From positions 1-64,000 of the forward strand of contig CAYTOK010000005.1 in NCBI GenBank assembly GCA_964439595.1: a stretch of 64,000 nt of DNA. The letters run 5' to 3'. The notes beneath the pieces are model-generated. The model was given only the letters and a program-made list of their open reading frames with translations. It was not told the origin of the DNA and ran no database searches. The translations under genes were made by a program, and so were the position numbers. Positions 1 through 7,787 of the stretch are shown here, one piece after another. The DNA comes from CAIJXB01 sp964439595 (GTDB taxonomy: Bacteria > Chlamydiota > Chlamydiia > Chlamydiales > Rhabdochlamydiaceae). The stretch's first letter is position 1, and every line of letters starts with the position of its first letter.

Positions 1-80
1 GCCGAAGTGAGTTAGCTAGCTTTTAGCTAAACGCCGTAGGAATCCCCTTTCTTTACGAAGGGGAGGATGTCAAAGAACTG
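1..80 (+). mobile_element. Right end of an IS200/IS605-type element (partial)
   Basis: The window opens in what looks like the 3' terminus of a tnpB-type element. Positions 44-49 (CCCCTT) pair with 58-63 (AAGGGG), followed by GGATGTCAA, which resembles the hairpin right end of IS200/IS605 elements that follows the tnpB stop. A second small inverted repeat, TTAGCTA (12-18) with TAGCTAA (24-30), precedes it. In this family the same region can encode the 3' end of the guide (omega) RNA. The tnpB body would lie upstream of the window, so whether the element is intact cannot be judged. Confidence 0.5.
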
Positions 81-198
81 ACGGCAGCTGTCCTTCTGCA
101 TGTGTGATTTTTTCTATAACAGCAGTCGAGAGCACTCCCATTAAGGCTTGTCGTATTCTATCCGGAGTTAGTAGTGTGCCGTTTTATTTAAAAATCAG

Positions 199-218
199 TT
201 CTAGAAATCTTTCTAGAA
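199..218. repeat. Perfect 9+9 inverted repeat with 2-base spacer
   Basis: TTCTAGAAA (199-207) and TTTCTAGAA (210-218) form a near-continuous palindrome about 175 bases upstream of the MgtE-like gene. The loop is too short for a good RNA hairpin, so a protein-binding site is possible, but I recognise no regulator for it. The rest of 81-391 holds nothing else I can identify. Confidence 0.3.
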
Positions 219-391
219 ACAGATTTATAAAGAAAATCAAAACATAAGACTTAATTCTATTCGGTTTTTACTGAAAAATCGGTTTAGCTTCAAAATCTTG
301 TAAGCGTTAGCAAAGATGGAAAAATGGCCTTTTTATTGCTTAAAAAACGGGAATACTTTATGACAGAAGGACTTAAAAAAGAAGGTGGCAT

Positions 392-1372
392 ATGCATAAA
401 AAACAGATAGGGATTCCAATTAAACATCACATTCATCCAGCAACAATTATTGTGCATGAGGAGGAAATGGTCCAAGAAGCATTATCTTCTTTGCGTAAGA
501 AAAAATATGATGGCAAAATTTTATATTTTTACGTAGTGGATAAAGAACATAGATTACAGGGGATTGTTTCTACAAGGGCACTTCTTTTGGCAGAGCCTAA
601 TGTAAAAGTCGGAGATATCATGGAAAGGGCTATTTTCTGTTTAAAAGAAGATGACACTTTTGAAAAAGCGGTTATGGAGCTTTCTGCGCACAGACTTTTA
701 GCCCTTCCTGTAGTGGATGAAGAGCATAGGTTAAAAGGGGTTGTGGACATTCAGATGTGTCTAGATGAAAACATTGATCTTTTTAAAGAACAAAGAAATC
801 AAGATGTATTTCAACTTGTGGGGATGACTCTTGAAGAAGGATTACAAAAGTCTTCGTGGGAATCCTATAAAAAAAGGATGCCTTGGATCCTTTGTAATAT
901 GATAGGGGGGGTAGCTTGCGCTGTTATTTCTTATATATTTCAAATAGTTTTAGGAAAAGTGCTGATTTTAGCCATGTTCATTCCTCTTGTTCTTTCTTTA
1001 AGCGAGTCGATTTCTATGCAGTCGATGGCTCAAAGTTTTCAGATTTTAAGAAAGCAACATATTTCTATGTCTAAGATTCTATTTCGGATGCTCTCTGAGA
1101 TTCGTGTGGCTATTTTAATGGCTGTTACAAGTGGTATTCTTGTTGGAATTATTTCGCTATTTTGGGGAGTAGGCTTAAGTGTTGTGCTTACTATCTCTAC
1201 AGGGATTGCTATTTCTGTAACACTGTCTTCTGTAATAGGCGCATCAATACCTCTTATTTTGCATATAAAAAAACTAGATCCTAGAGTGGCTTCAGGACCT
1301 GTTGTGCTGACGCTTGCTGATATGATTACTACCAGTATATACTTAGCTATTGCTACTTTGTGGCTGCTTTAA
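392..1372 (+). CDS. MgtE-type divalent cation transporter with CBS pair
   Basis: 326 aa. Probable Mg2+/divalent cation channel of the inner membrane. Two CBS repeats occupy roughly residues 15-125 (hydrophobic strands around FYVVDKEHRLQGIV and LPVVDEEHRLKGVV). They are followed by an MgtE membrane domain of about five helices from residue 165 to the end, closing with the family-typical PVVLTLADMITTSIYLA. It lacks the N-terminal superhelical domain of full-length MgtE (usually about 450 aa), so it is a short version. The ATG follows GAAGGTGG. It stands alone between an IS-type end and a strong terminator. The family assignment is firm; the ion is inferred. Confidence 0.85.
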   Translation: MHKKQIGIPIKHHIHPATIIVHEEEMVQEALSSLRKKKYDGKILYFYVVDKEHRLQGIVSTRALLLAEPNVKVGDIMERAIFCLKEDDTFEKAVMELSAHRLLALPVVDEEHRLKGVVDIQMCLDENIDLFKEQRNQDVFQLVGMTLEEGLQKSSWESYKKRMPWILCNMIGGVACAVISYIFQIVLGKVLILAMFIPLVLSLSESISMQSMAQSFQILRKQHISMSKILFRMLSEIRVAILMAVTSGILVGIISLFWGVGLSVVLTISTGIAISVTLSSVIGASIPLILHIKKLDPRVASGPVVLTLADMITTSIYLAIATLWLL

Positions 1373-1382
1373 ATAAGGGGGA

Positions 1383-1421
1383 TTTTCAAGGCTCAATTGC
1401 TATTTGATTGAGCCTTGAAAA
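1383..1421. terminator. Bidirectional intrinsic terminator
   Basis: A perfect 15-bp stem pairs 1383-1397 (TTTTCAAGGCTCAAT) with 1407-1421, loop of 9 bases, with A/T runs on both sides. It lies between the convergent MgtE-like gene and the small minus-strand gene and can serve both. Confidence 0.85.
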
Positions 1422-1428
1422 AATAGAG

Positions 1429-1527
1429 TTATTTTTTTTTCTTCTCTTGTTTTTCTGCTCTTTTTTCTTTTAATGTTTTTTGTGGTTTTTTCTTCTCATC
1501 TTTTTTGGCGTCTTGTGATTTTCCCAT
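1429..1527 (-). CDS. Small lysine-rich protein, 32 aa
   Basis: A very short reading frame starting MGKSQDAKKDEKKK and ending in EKKKK. About half the residues are Lys and the whole is strongly basic and hydrophilic. It is supported by an excellent Shine-Dalgarno (CAAGGAGGAAGCA before ATG) and by a strong terminator just after its stop. Small basic proteins of this look, with a PQKTLKEKRAEK-like core, are annotated in various bacteria without a function. I infer a nucleic-acid- or ribosome-associated role only from charge. It is too short to be certain of without expression data. Confidence 0.6.
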   Translation of the reverse strand: MGKSQDAKKDEKKKPQKTLKEKRAEKQEKKKK

Positions 1528-1699
1528 TGCTTCCTCCTTGAAGTTTTACTGCTTTTTTAGCCAATTGTTATCACAGTAGTAGTTTTTCATTCAAGACTTT
1601 TTCTCTTTTGCTTTTGCCTGGGTGTAAGTCTTAAAATCTGGATTGTTTTTTTTGTGGTTTTTACCGTAAGTTTGAGGGAGCAATTATAAGGATGGATAT

Positions 1700-2998
1700 A
1701 TGTTAAATCAAGAATCGATGGACTCTGTAGAGAGGAGTACTTTTTCTCGCTGTTTTATTAAACCTTTGTATGACTCCTACTGCTTTTCTAAAATTCCCTC
1801 CACGATTTCTTATTTATTGACAGGAGAAGGAAAGGAAAAGGCCTTGCCGGAGAGCTGTTTTGAAGATAGCGGGCCTTATGATCAGGTTGTTCTTATTTTT
1901 TTAGATGCATTTGGCTTCCGATTTTTTGATAAATATAAAGACCATCCTTTTTTACAGAGATTTTTTAAGGAAGGTATTGTCTCTAAGATTACAACGCAAT
2001 TTCCTTCTACTACAGCAGCGCATGTTACGACAGTGCATACTGGGCTTGAAGTGGGATCTTCAGGTATTTATGAGTGGTTTCAATATGAACCTAAACTAGA
2101 TAGGATGATAGCTCCTTTACTGTTTTCCTATGCAGGGGACCCAGTGGCCCAATCTTTACTCGCTTCTATAGAAACTCCGAGTACTATATTTCCTTTCCAT
2201 ACGTTGTACCAAAAACTACATGAAAGAAATATTAGTTCTTATATATTTCAAGATGTAGGTATTAGTGGGAGTCCTTATTCCCAAACAGTAAGCCAAGGAG
2301 CGCACTCTATAGGATACCTTAATTTAAAACAGGGACTTGTAGGTTTACAAGAGCTGCTTATGGGAAAGGGAGCTGAAAAAACGTATGCTTTTTTCTATTA
2401 TGCTAATATTGATTCTGTAGGACATAGAGAAGGTGTTTTGACAAAACCTTTTGAAAAGACGGTAAGACACTGTCTTGACTGTTTAGAAAAAGAGCTTTCG
2501 TTATTTCTTAATTCTTCTACTAAAAAAACGGCATTACTTGTCACCGCAGACCATGGAATGGTTGAAATAAGTCCTAAAAACACCATTTATTTGAATAAGG
2601 AAATTCCAGAAATAGTTGATTGGTTGCAGGTGAATTTAGAGGGACAAATATTAGTTCCCGCAGGATCTTGTCGTGATTTTTTTCTTCATGTAAAAAAAGA
2701 ATGTTTAGAAAAGGCCTATCGTGTTCTTTCTATTTTTTTAGAAGGTAAGGCTGAAGTATGGAAAGTAGAAGAGCTTATTTCTCAGGGTTTTTTTGGAGAG
2801 GCTTCCGTGTCTCAAAGATTTTTAGAAAGAGTAGGAAACTTAGTTATTTTGCCCTATGAAGGACAGGCAGTATGGTGGTTTGAAAAACACAAATTTCAGC
2901 AAAATTTTTATGCAGCACATGGTGGTTTAACGAAAGGGGAGGCTGAGACCATTTTTTTATTTTGTAAAAGCAGTCATTTGTCAAGCACCCCGCCCTAA
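1700..2998 (+). CDS. Alkaline-phosphatase-superfamily phosphodiesterase/nucleotide pyrophosphatase-like protein
   Basis: 432 aa. Belongs to the type I phosphodiesterase/nucleotide pyrophosphatase family. The first metal-binding stretch is VVLIFLDAFGFRFFD (about residues 62-76). The nucleophile region is FPSTTAAHVTTVHTGL (about 98-113), the second metal motif is TADHGM (about 278-283), and a late AAHGG supplies the last His. ATG follows AAGGATGGATAT. No signal peptide is obvious. The last six or so residues (LSSTPP) are encoded by sequence that looks like the end of an inverted IS200/IS605 element. The natural C-terminus has therefore probably been replaced, shortly after the last catalytic His. 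Substrate unknown. Confidence 0.8.
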   Translation: MLNQESMDSVERSTFSRCFIKPLYDSYCFSKIPSTISYLLTGEGKEKALPESCFEDSGPYDQVVLIFLDAFGFRFFDKYKDHPFLQRFFKEGIVSKITTQFPSTTAAHVTTVHTGLEVGSSGIYEWFQYEPKLDRMIAPLLFSYAGDPVAQSLLASIETPSTIFPFHTLYQKLHERNISSYIFQDVGISGSPYSQTVSQGAHSIGYLNLKQGLVGLQELLMGKGAEKTYAFFYYANIDSVGHREGVLTKPFEKTVRHCLDCLEKELSLFLNSSTKKTALLVTADHGMVEISPKNTIYLNKEIPEIVDWLQVNLEGQILVPAGSCRDFFLHVKKECLEKAYRVLSIFLEGKAEVWKVEELISQGFFGEASVSQRFLERVGNLVILPYEGQAVWWFEKHKFQQNFYAAHGGLTKGEAETIFLFCKSSHLSSTPP

Positions 2999-3090
2999 AG
3001 GACGTGGCGTGTAGCTAAAAGATTTTTCTCTTGCTACCATCGACCTATTGACTGTGGCAACCCGCAGAGTTTTTCACGAGAATACAAGTC
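2979..3090 (-). mobile_element. IS200/IS605-type 3' remnant (tnpB C-terminus and right end)
   Basis: Read on the minus strand, this stretch carries what looks like a tnpB C-terminal tail (SKQEKNLLATRHVL-like, with an apparent frameshift near 3036-3042). A GC-rich imperfect hairpin and a TTGACA end near 2979 follow. This layout matches the 3' end of IS200/IS605-family elements. It points opposite to the similar end at 1-80. The rest of tnpB is missing: a group II intron 5' end starts at 3091. The left boundary lies inside the end of the phosphodiesterase gene. Confidence 0.45.
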
Positions 3091-4645
3091 GTGCGCCAAG
3101 CAAAGCTTATGAATACTAACAAAATGAAAGGAGTTTGTCGTGATAAAGATCTAGGGGTCACGTAGGAAGCTGAGCATATGCCGAGGTAACTTTGCATATG
3201 AAGCCTCAGCAAACAAATGTACGAGCCGTAATGCGTAAGCGTGAACTCGTTGGCTTCGTTAATCGAAAATGCAGGTGTAGAACCTCCGACTTGAGGTGAA
3301 AGCAATACTCGTGATGCAGAACTAGAAACAATCATGAGACCTGCCGGAGTTTTAAGAGAAAGCGCGTACAGAAAGTATTCATAGGAACTTGGGAGACCCT
3401 AAAGGGCAGTGATCTTCTTAGCTGAGATCGTGAGCGAAGACAAGGCAGAGCGAAGAGGGAAGGAGATAACAACAGGAGCACAGAATAAATAATGTGTTCA
3501 TGGCCTCTTAGGGAGTCGGAGGGACTTATAGTAGTGATGAAGTGGGGTAATGCCCATGGAGCGAAGGGGTTCTAACATAAAACATGCTTTAAGCAAGAGG
3601 AGTAAACCGATTGGAAAATCCTACTACGGAAGAGGGACTATCCCCAAAACTTGCTCAACTAAGGGCAAAGCTAGGCTTGAAAGCTCAAGCAGAACCAAAC
3701 TTTAAGTTTTATACACTAAATAGTCTCGTCTTGAGAATGGATGTTCTAGAGGCTGCATGGAAGCTGGTTCGAAAGAATAAAGGGGCAGCAGGATATGATG
3801 GCAGAACAATAGAAAGTATCCAAGGTCAAGGAGTAGAGGCTTTTCTGCAAGAAATACAGGGAAAGTCTTCTTAGTAAAACATATCAAGCAGATCCTGTCA
3901 GACGGGTATATATACCCAAATCAGATGGAAGCATGCGCCCTCTTGGAATTCCCACGGTCAAAGACCGTGTGGTTCAAATGGCATTGCTGCTCATCATTGA
4001 GCCTATATTTGAAGCAGACTTTTTAGATTGCTCTTATGGATTCAGGCCTGGAATATCAGCACATGACGCTATAGATGCCATCAAGCAAAGCGCTTGTAAT
4101 GGTAGGCTGGAAGTCTATGATGCTGATTTAGAGAAATACTTTAATACTATTCCTCACGATCAGCTTATGAAAGCTGTGGAAAGAAGAATAGTGGATGCAA
4201 GAGTTCTAAAGCTCATAAAGGTGTGGATGGAAGCTCCTGTGTGGGAAGAGGGCAAGCCTATGTCGAGAAACGAACAAGGCGTTCAGCAAGGAGGGTCATA
4301 TCACCTTTGCTGAGTAATCTTTACCTGCATTGGTTTGATAAAATCTTTCATACATCACAAGGGCCTGGACAGTGGGCCATGGCAACAATCATGGCAAGGT
4401 CTATGACTCCAAAGATACAGGACTGGGTGCAGAAGACGATTGAAGAGCGGTTTAAGTTAAAGATCAATAAAGAGAAAACTAAAGTCATAGACTTAAAGGC
4501 AGAGAAAGCCGCTATGGATTTTCTGGGTTTCAAGATGAGATGGATCAATAATAAGAACCTGCAAATCCAACCTGCTAAGAAGTCGGTAAAGAAAGCCAAG
4601 GAGCGAATTAGAGAGCTTACATCTCCTACGATGGGATATAGGCCA
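3091..4645 (+). mobile_element. Degenerate, 3'-truncated group II intron
   Basis: It starts with GTGCGCC, the canonical 5' end of bacterial group II introns. About 520 bases of structured non-coding sequence follow (ribozyme domain I-IV region, 3091-3610), then a broken reverse transcriptase gene. The 3' part is lost: the maturase C-terminal region and ribozyme domains V and VI are absent. The element stops abruptly at 4645, where a fragment of an unrelated ATPase gene begins. The intron therefore can neither splice nor move. The 5' part lies against an IS605-type remnant in opposite orientation. Confidence 0.85.
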
Positions 4646-4651
4646 ATCTAG
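3611..4651 (+). pseudogene. ltrA: Group II intron reverse transcriptase/maturase (broken)
   Basis: Read across frames this is a group II intron-encoded reverse transcriptase. RT blocks are visible: VLEAAWKLVRKNKGAAGYDG, VRRVYIPKSDGSMRPLGIPT, FLDCSYGFRPG, and then VISPLLSNLYLHWFDK. A one-base gain near 3872 and a one-base loss near 4298 (after GVQQGG) break the frame. The segment that should hold the catalytic YADD is deleted: WAMATIMARSMTPK stands where family members read WA..RYADDFVVMAR.MTPK. The maturase/endonuclease end is missing. TTG at 3611 may have been the start. It is certainly inactive. Confidence 0.9.
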
Positions 4652-4987
4652 AAAGAAGTCTCCACCTGTTTGTCTTGGGTCTTTTAGTCTTGCTATCTGA
4701 TAGGTATATCGTTACCTCTAATCTAGAATCAGGATATGGTCGCTATGATATCATGCTTTGTCCTAGAATGCCCAATCCTTCGAATAACCTAGGTGTGCTT
4801 TTAGAGATTAAAAAAGGAAAACAAGAGAACTTAGAGGAGCTGGCTGAAGAAGCTCTTAGTCAGATTAAGGCTAAAGAATATCCGTCCCAACTAAGAACAT
4901 TAGGATATTTTGGTGAGGTTCTTTTTTATGGAATAGGTTCCTATAAGAAAGAGCTTCTAGTGAAGTTAGAAAGATATTCAAGTTAAG
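4646..4987 (+). pseudogene. Duplicated 3' fragment of an AAA-ATPase-like/PD-(D/E)XK gene
   Basis: 342 bases matching 27867-28208, the end of the full gene at 26435-28207, with eight base differences that I can count. Only one changes an amino acid (Ser to Leu near 4691). The other seven are synonymous and fall in the last 110 bases or so. It keeps the nuclease-like motif (GYGRYDIML ... LEIKK) but lacks the N-terminal ATPase and has no usable ATG. The match stops one base after the stop codon, before the terminator of the parent. Its last bases overlap and supply the stop codon of selU on the other strand. Confidence 0.9.
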
Positions 4988-5988
4988 TTTGTTGAAAAGG
5001 CCGATAGCAATTCTTCTATAAGTGCATCGTCAGTTTCTTTGGCAGGGATGTTTATGCGGTTTCTAGGGTTTTTTTGACAAGAATAGGCGTAGGCTTTGTC
5101 GTAGTACTCTAAGACAGTAGAAATTGCAGATTCTAGGTCTCCATTTTGGATTTTACTACCAATTTCTAAAACTTTAACAGCTCCTAGTTTTTTACTTAAT
5201 TTCTTAGTGGCTTTAAGAAGATCTTCTAAGTGGTAGTTTCCATAGGAAGAAAGAAGATGTGAAACGCGTTTTTCTTTGGATTTTTCAATCCAAAGAAAAG
5301 GAGCTCCCCTCATCTGCGTCCAGATGCCTTCCGGTAAATAGCAAGAGCCTATTGTACGGCTTTCATCTTCTATCCAGACTGAACAATTGGGGTCAAGCTG
5401 GGCAAGCTTCATGGCTAAGATGTTTTCAAAATGTTCGGAAGAAGGTTGGCTAAAGCCTTCTAAATCTCCAAAGCTGCTCCCTTTATGTTTGGCTATATCT
5501 TCAAGGTCAATAATTTGTTTTTTTTTATTTTGTAGCATGTGGAGAAGTTTTGTTTTCCCTGTTCCCGTGAATCCTCCTAGAACAAGGAAAGGGTACTTTT
5601 GATGGAATTGGGCAAGGGCCCAATTTCTAAAGGATTTATATCCTTTATCTAGAAGTATGCAGTTAAATCCGGCCGTTTGTAAAAGCCAAGCTAAAGAGCT
5701 GCTACGCATCCCTCCTCTTGCGCAGTAAAGGCGTAAGATTTTTTTTTGTCCTGCAATTTCTTCTGCTTTTTCTACAAAAGAAAGTAGTTTAGGACCTACA
5801 AAAAACAAGCCTTTTTTTACAGCGGGTTCTTTTCCTTCTTGCTTATAAATAGTTCCTACTATTTTACGCTCTTCATCAGAGAAAAGGGGAAGGGAGAAAG
5901 CTCCTGGAATATGCCCGTGATTGAATTCCGAGGGGCTTCTTGCATCGAGGATCGGGCTGTCTTGCTGTAAAAAAGTATGTATATCCAA
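4978..5988 (-). CDS. selU: tRNA 2-selenouridine/geranyl-2-thiouridine synthase
   Basis: 336 aa. MnmH/SelU (YbbB) modifies the wobble 2-thiouridine of tRNAs. An N-terminal rhodanese domain (about 1-125) has the catalytic Cys89 in YCARGGMRS. A P-loop domain follows with GGFTGTGKT (138-146). The start is a TTG at 5988 after GAGAG. The family is usually nearer 360 aa, and the last two to three codons and the stop lie inside the duplicated ATPase fragment. The C-terminus has probably been shortened and remade by that insertion. The core is intact, so activity is plausible. No selD or selenoprotein gene is seen in the window, so selenium use is unproven. Confidence 0.9.
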   Translation of the reverse strand: MDIHTFLQQDSPILDARSPSEFNHGHIPGAFSLPLFSDEERKIVGTIYKQEGKEPAVKKGLFFVGPKLLSFVEKAEEIAGQKKILRLYCARGGMRSSSLAWLLQTAGFNCILLDKGYKSFRNWALAQFHQKYPFLVLGGFTGTGKTKLLHMLQNKKKQIIDLEDIAKHKGSSFGDLEGFSQPSSEHFENILAMKLAQLDPNCSVWIEDESRTIGSCYLPEGIWTQMRGAPFLWIEKSKEKRVSHLLSSYGNYHLEDLLKATKKLSKKLGAVKVLEIGSKIQNGDLESAISTVLEYYDKAYAYSCQKNPRNRINIPAKETDDALIEELLSAFSTNLT

Positions 5989-6136
5989 AACTGCTCTCTA
6001 TATTTAAGGTTTTAAGGAGTGATTGTAGCCTGTTTTATAAAAACTTGCAAAAGATTTAGAGGGATAGGTCTCTCTAGGAATTTTTTTAAAATTAGTTTTG
6101 CTTGGCTAGGATACAGAGAGTGCTTTTAAACAGAAA

Positions 6137-7138
6137 CTAGCTATCGGAAAGCCTCGGCGTAATCTTCCAGCAGCGGTGAATTTTCTTGTCATGAAAATCA
6201 GGGGGGATTGTTTTATTTGAGATTTCTTGGATGTGGTAAGAAGCAAAGGGAATCGGATCAAGAATGAATTTGCGGGCATTAGTGCTAAAAAAAAGAATTC
6301 CCTTGGGGTTTAGCAGTTTTAAGGCATTTAGCAGCAAGGGAACGTAGTCTACTTGGATGTCAAATAGCTGATCCATTTTTTTAGACCTGGAGATAGTTGG
6401 AGGGTCAACAACGATAATATCGTATTTGAGACCTTTTAAAGATTCTTCCTCTAAGAATTTCAAACAGTCTGCTCTAACTATGTGGTTAGTTTTTAAAGAA
6501 AGAGAATTAAGAAGAAAGTTATCTGCTCCCCATTCGGTATAGGTGTTGGACATATCTACACTTTTAGTGTAGATAGCCCCAGCAAGCGCTGCTTGCACGC
6601 TAAAAGAGCAAGTGTAGGCAAAGAGGTTTAAAAGTGTTTTTCCTTTAGAAGAAGACGCTACAAGCTGTCTTGTTTCTCGATGATCTAGAAAAAGTCCTGT
6701 ATCTAGATAGTCAAAAAGATTTATTTTAAACAAAGCTCCATATTCTTCTACCAGAAAGAACTCTTTTTTTTCTCCTAGCTTTTCATACTGCTCTATTTTA
6801 GCACGTTTGATACGTGATCTCCAGTAGATAGATGAGGTAGATGTCCCAAAAATGGAGATAAGAGCCTCTTCAACTTCTTTTTGTAAATCAAGAGGAGGCT
6901 CGTCATGCTCTCGATCAGAGGAAAAGTATTGGACGTAGAAATGCCCAGCATAGAAATCTATGATTATGGGGTATTCTTTGATGTCCCTGCCGTAGATACG
7001 GAAACAATCTGTCTGTACCCTTTTAGCCCATTTGCGGAGGTGGCGGTAGTTTTTACGGATTCTATTTTTTAAGGAAGAAGTTTTATCTTCTCCATCAAGT
7101 ATAGTCGGAAGGTAGAGGTTATGAAGGGCTTCGCGCAA
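6137..7138 (-). CDS. RlmK-like 23S rRNA methyltransferase
   Basis: 333 aa, class I SAM-dependent methyltransferase corresponding to the RlmK (C-terminal) half of the RlmKL fusion, which makes m7G2069 in 23S rRNA. It starts with the family's NRIRKNYRHLRKWAKR region. It continues with QYEKLGEKKEFFLVEEYG, then LFDYLDTGLFLDHRETR, the SAM site LLNLFAYTCSFSV, and the DPPTISRS motif. The start is probably the TTG at 7138, six bases after the upstream lipoprotein stop, so the two are likely co-translated. As a stand-alone RlmK it is separate from the RlmL half; no RlmL is in the window. Confidence 0.82.
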   Translation of the reverse strand: MREALHNLYLPTILDGEDKTSSLKNRIRKNYRHLRKWAKRVQTDCFRIYGRDIKEYPIIIDFYAGHFYVQYFSSDREHDEPPLDLQKEVEEALISIFGTSTSSIYWRSRIKRAKIEQYEKLGEKKEFFLVEEYGALFKINLFDYLDTGLFLDHRETRQLVASSSKGKTLLNLFAYTCSFSVQAALAGAIYTKSVDMSNTYTEWGADNFLLNSLSLKTNHIVRADCLKFLEEESLKGLKYDIIVVDPPTISRSKKMDQLFDIQVDYVPLLLNALKLLNPKGILFFSTNARKFILDPIPFASYHIQEISNKTIPPDFHDKKIHRCWKITPRLSDS

Positions 7139-7144
7139 AATAGT

Positions 7145-7699
7145 CTACCTGCTTACTTTAGGGGTGTAATAAAAAGGCTCTTTAGCTGTTTCTTCTAAAG
7201 CTCCTGTTTTGGGGTTTGCGTAGTAGTAATATACAATTCCGTCAGCAAGACGAACTTGAGCTATATAAGGATAAAGGGGCCTGTCGACGTTTTCATCCCA
7301 AAAATCTAACCTAAAAGCTAGATCTTGAAGTCCTAGGTGGGTTCTTTCATATCCGGACTCTGCAAGACTTTTTTTATAGTAGTCTGCAAACAAAGGATTT
7401 TCATACATGGTGTCCACTAAAGCAGTAATGAACTTTGCTATAAGAGGTTTCACTTTTTCTAAAGTTATTTTTTCAGGAGAGTTGAGAAGAAGCCCCCAAT
7501 TAGCCCTAGAATTTGCAATGCTTCCAAGTCCATCGCTTATGACTTTTATTTTTAATTCCTTGCCTTCTTTATTAGCCTGAGATTTAAGAGCGTTTCTTGG
7601 TTTATATTCCCAGTCGGGTCCTGTTCGAAGGTGTCCTGAAAAACAAGACGGTATCAAAAGGCTTAAACAAAGTAGGGCTATTTGTTTGAATGTCTTCAT
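7145..7699 (-). CDS. Putative lipoprotein of unknown function
   Basis: 184 aa. A Lys-containing N-terminus and hydrophobic core (KQIALLCLSLLIPSC) end in a lipobox-like LIPSC, so it is probably a lipidated envelope protein. The mature part is rich in Tyr near the end (VYYYYANPKTGALEE). I do not recognise the family. Translation starts at an ATG whose Shine-Dalgarno AAGGAGG lies in the 3' arm of the upstream terminator stem (7705-7765). It is followed at once by the rlmK-like gene. Confidence 0.75.
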   Translation of the reverse strand: MKTFKQIALLCLSLLIPSCFSGHLRTGPDWEYKPRNALKSQANKEGKELKIKVISDGLGSIANSRANWGLLLNSPEKITLEKVKPLIAKFITALVDTMYENPLFADYYKKSLAESGYERTHLGLQDLAFRLDFWDENVDRPLYPYIAQVRLADGIVYYYYANPKTGALEETAKEPFYYTPKVSR

Positions 7700-7704
7700 A
7701 AGAA

Positions 7705-7765
7705 AAAAACCTCCTTGTAAAGCTCCAGTTTACTTGAGAGTTCTTTGCTTTACAAGGAGGTTTTT
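7705..7765 (-). terminator. Terminator hairpin that also contains the next gene's Shine-Dalgarno
   Basis: 7705-7722 (AAAAACCTCCTTGTAAAG) pairs perfectly with 7748-7765, 18 bp with a 25-base loop. On the minus strand a T run follows. It sits after the kinase-fold gene and before the lipoprotein gene. The AAGGAGG that serves the lipoprotein ATG (7710-7716, minus strand) is inside the stem, so any read-through RNA would hide that ribosome site. A promoter inside the loop region or attenuation-type control is possible but not shown. Confidence 0.8.
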
Positions 7766-7787
7766 CTTCTTTTTTTAGACTCTAAGC

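Noticed and set aside
3045..3335. A 96-codon minus-strand frame across the intron 5' end
   Set aside because: It spans the IS remnant and intron ribozyme region and shows no protein-like conservation beyond the possible tnpB tail.
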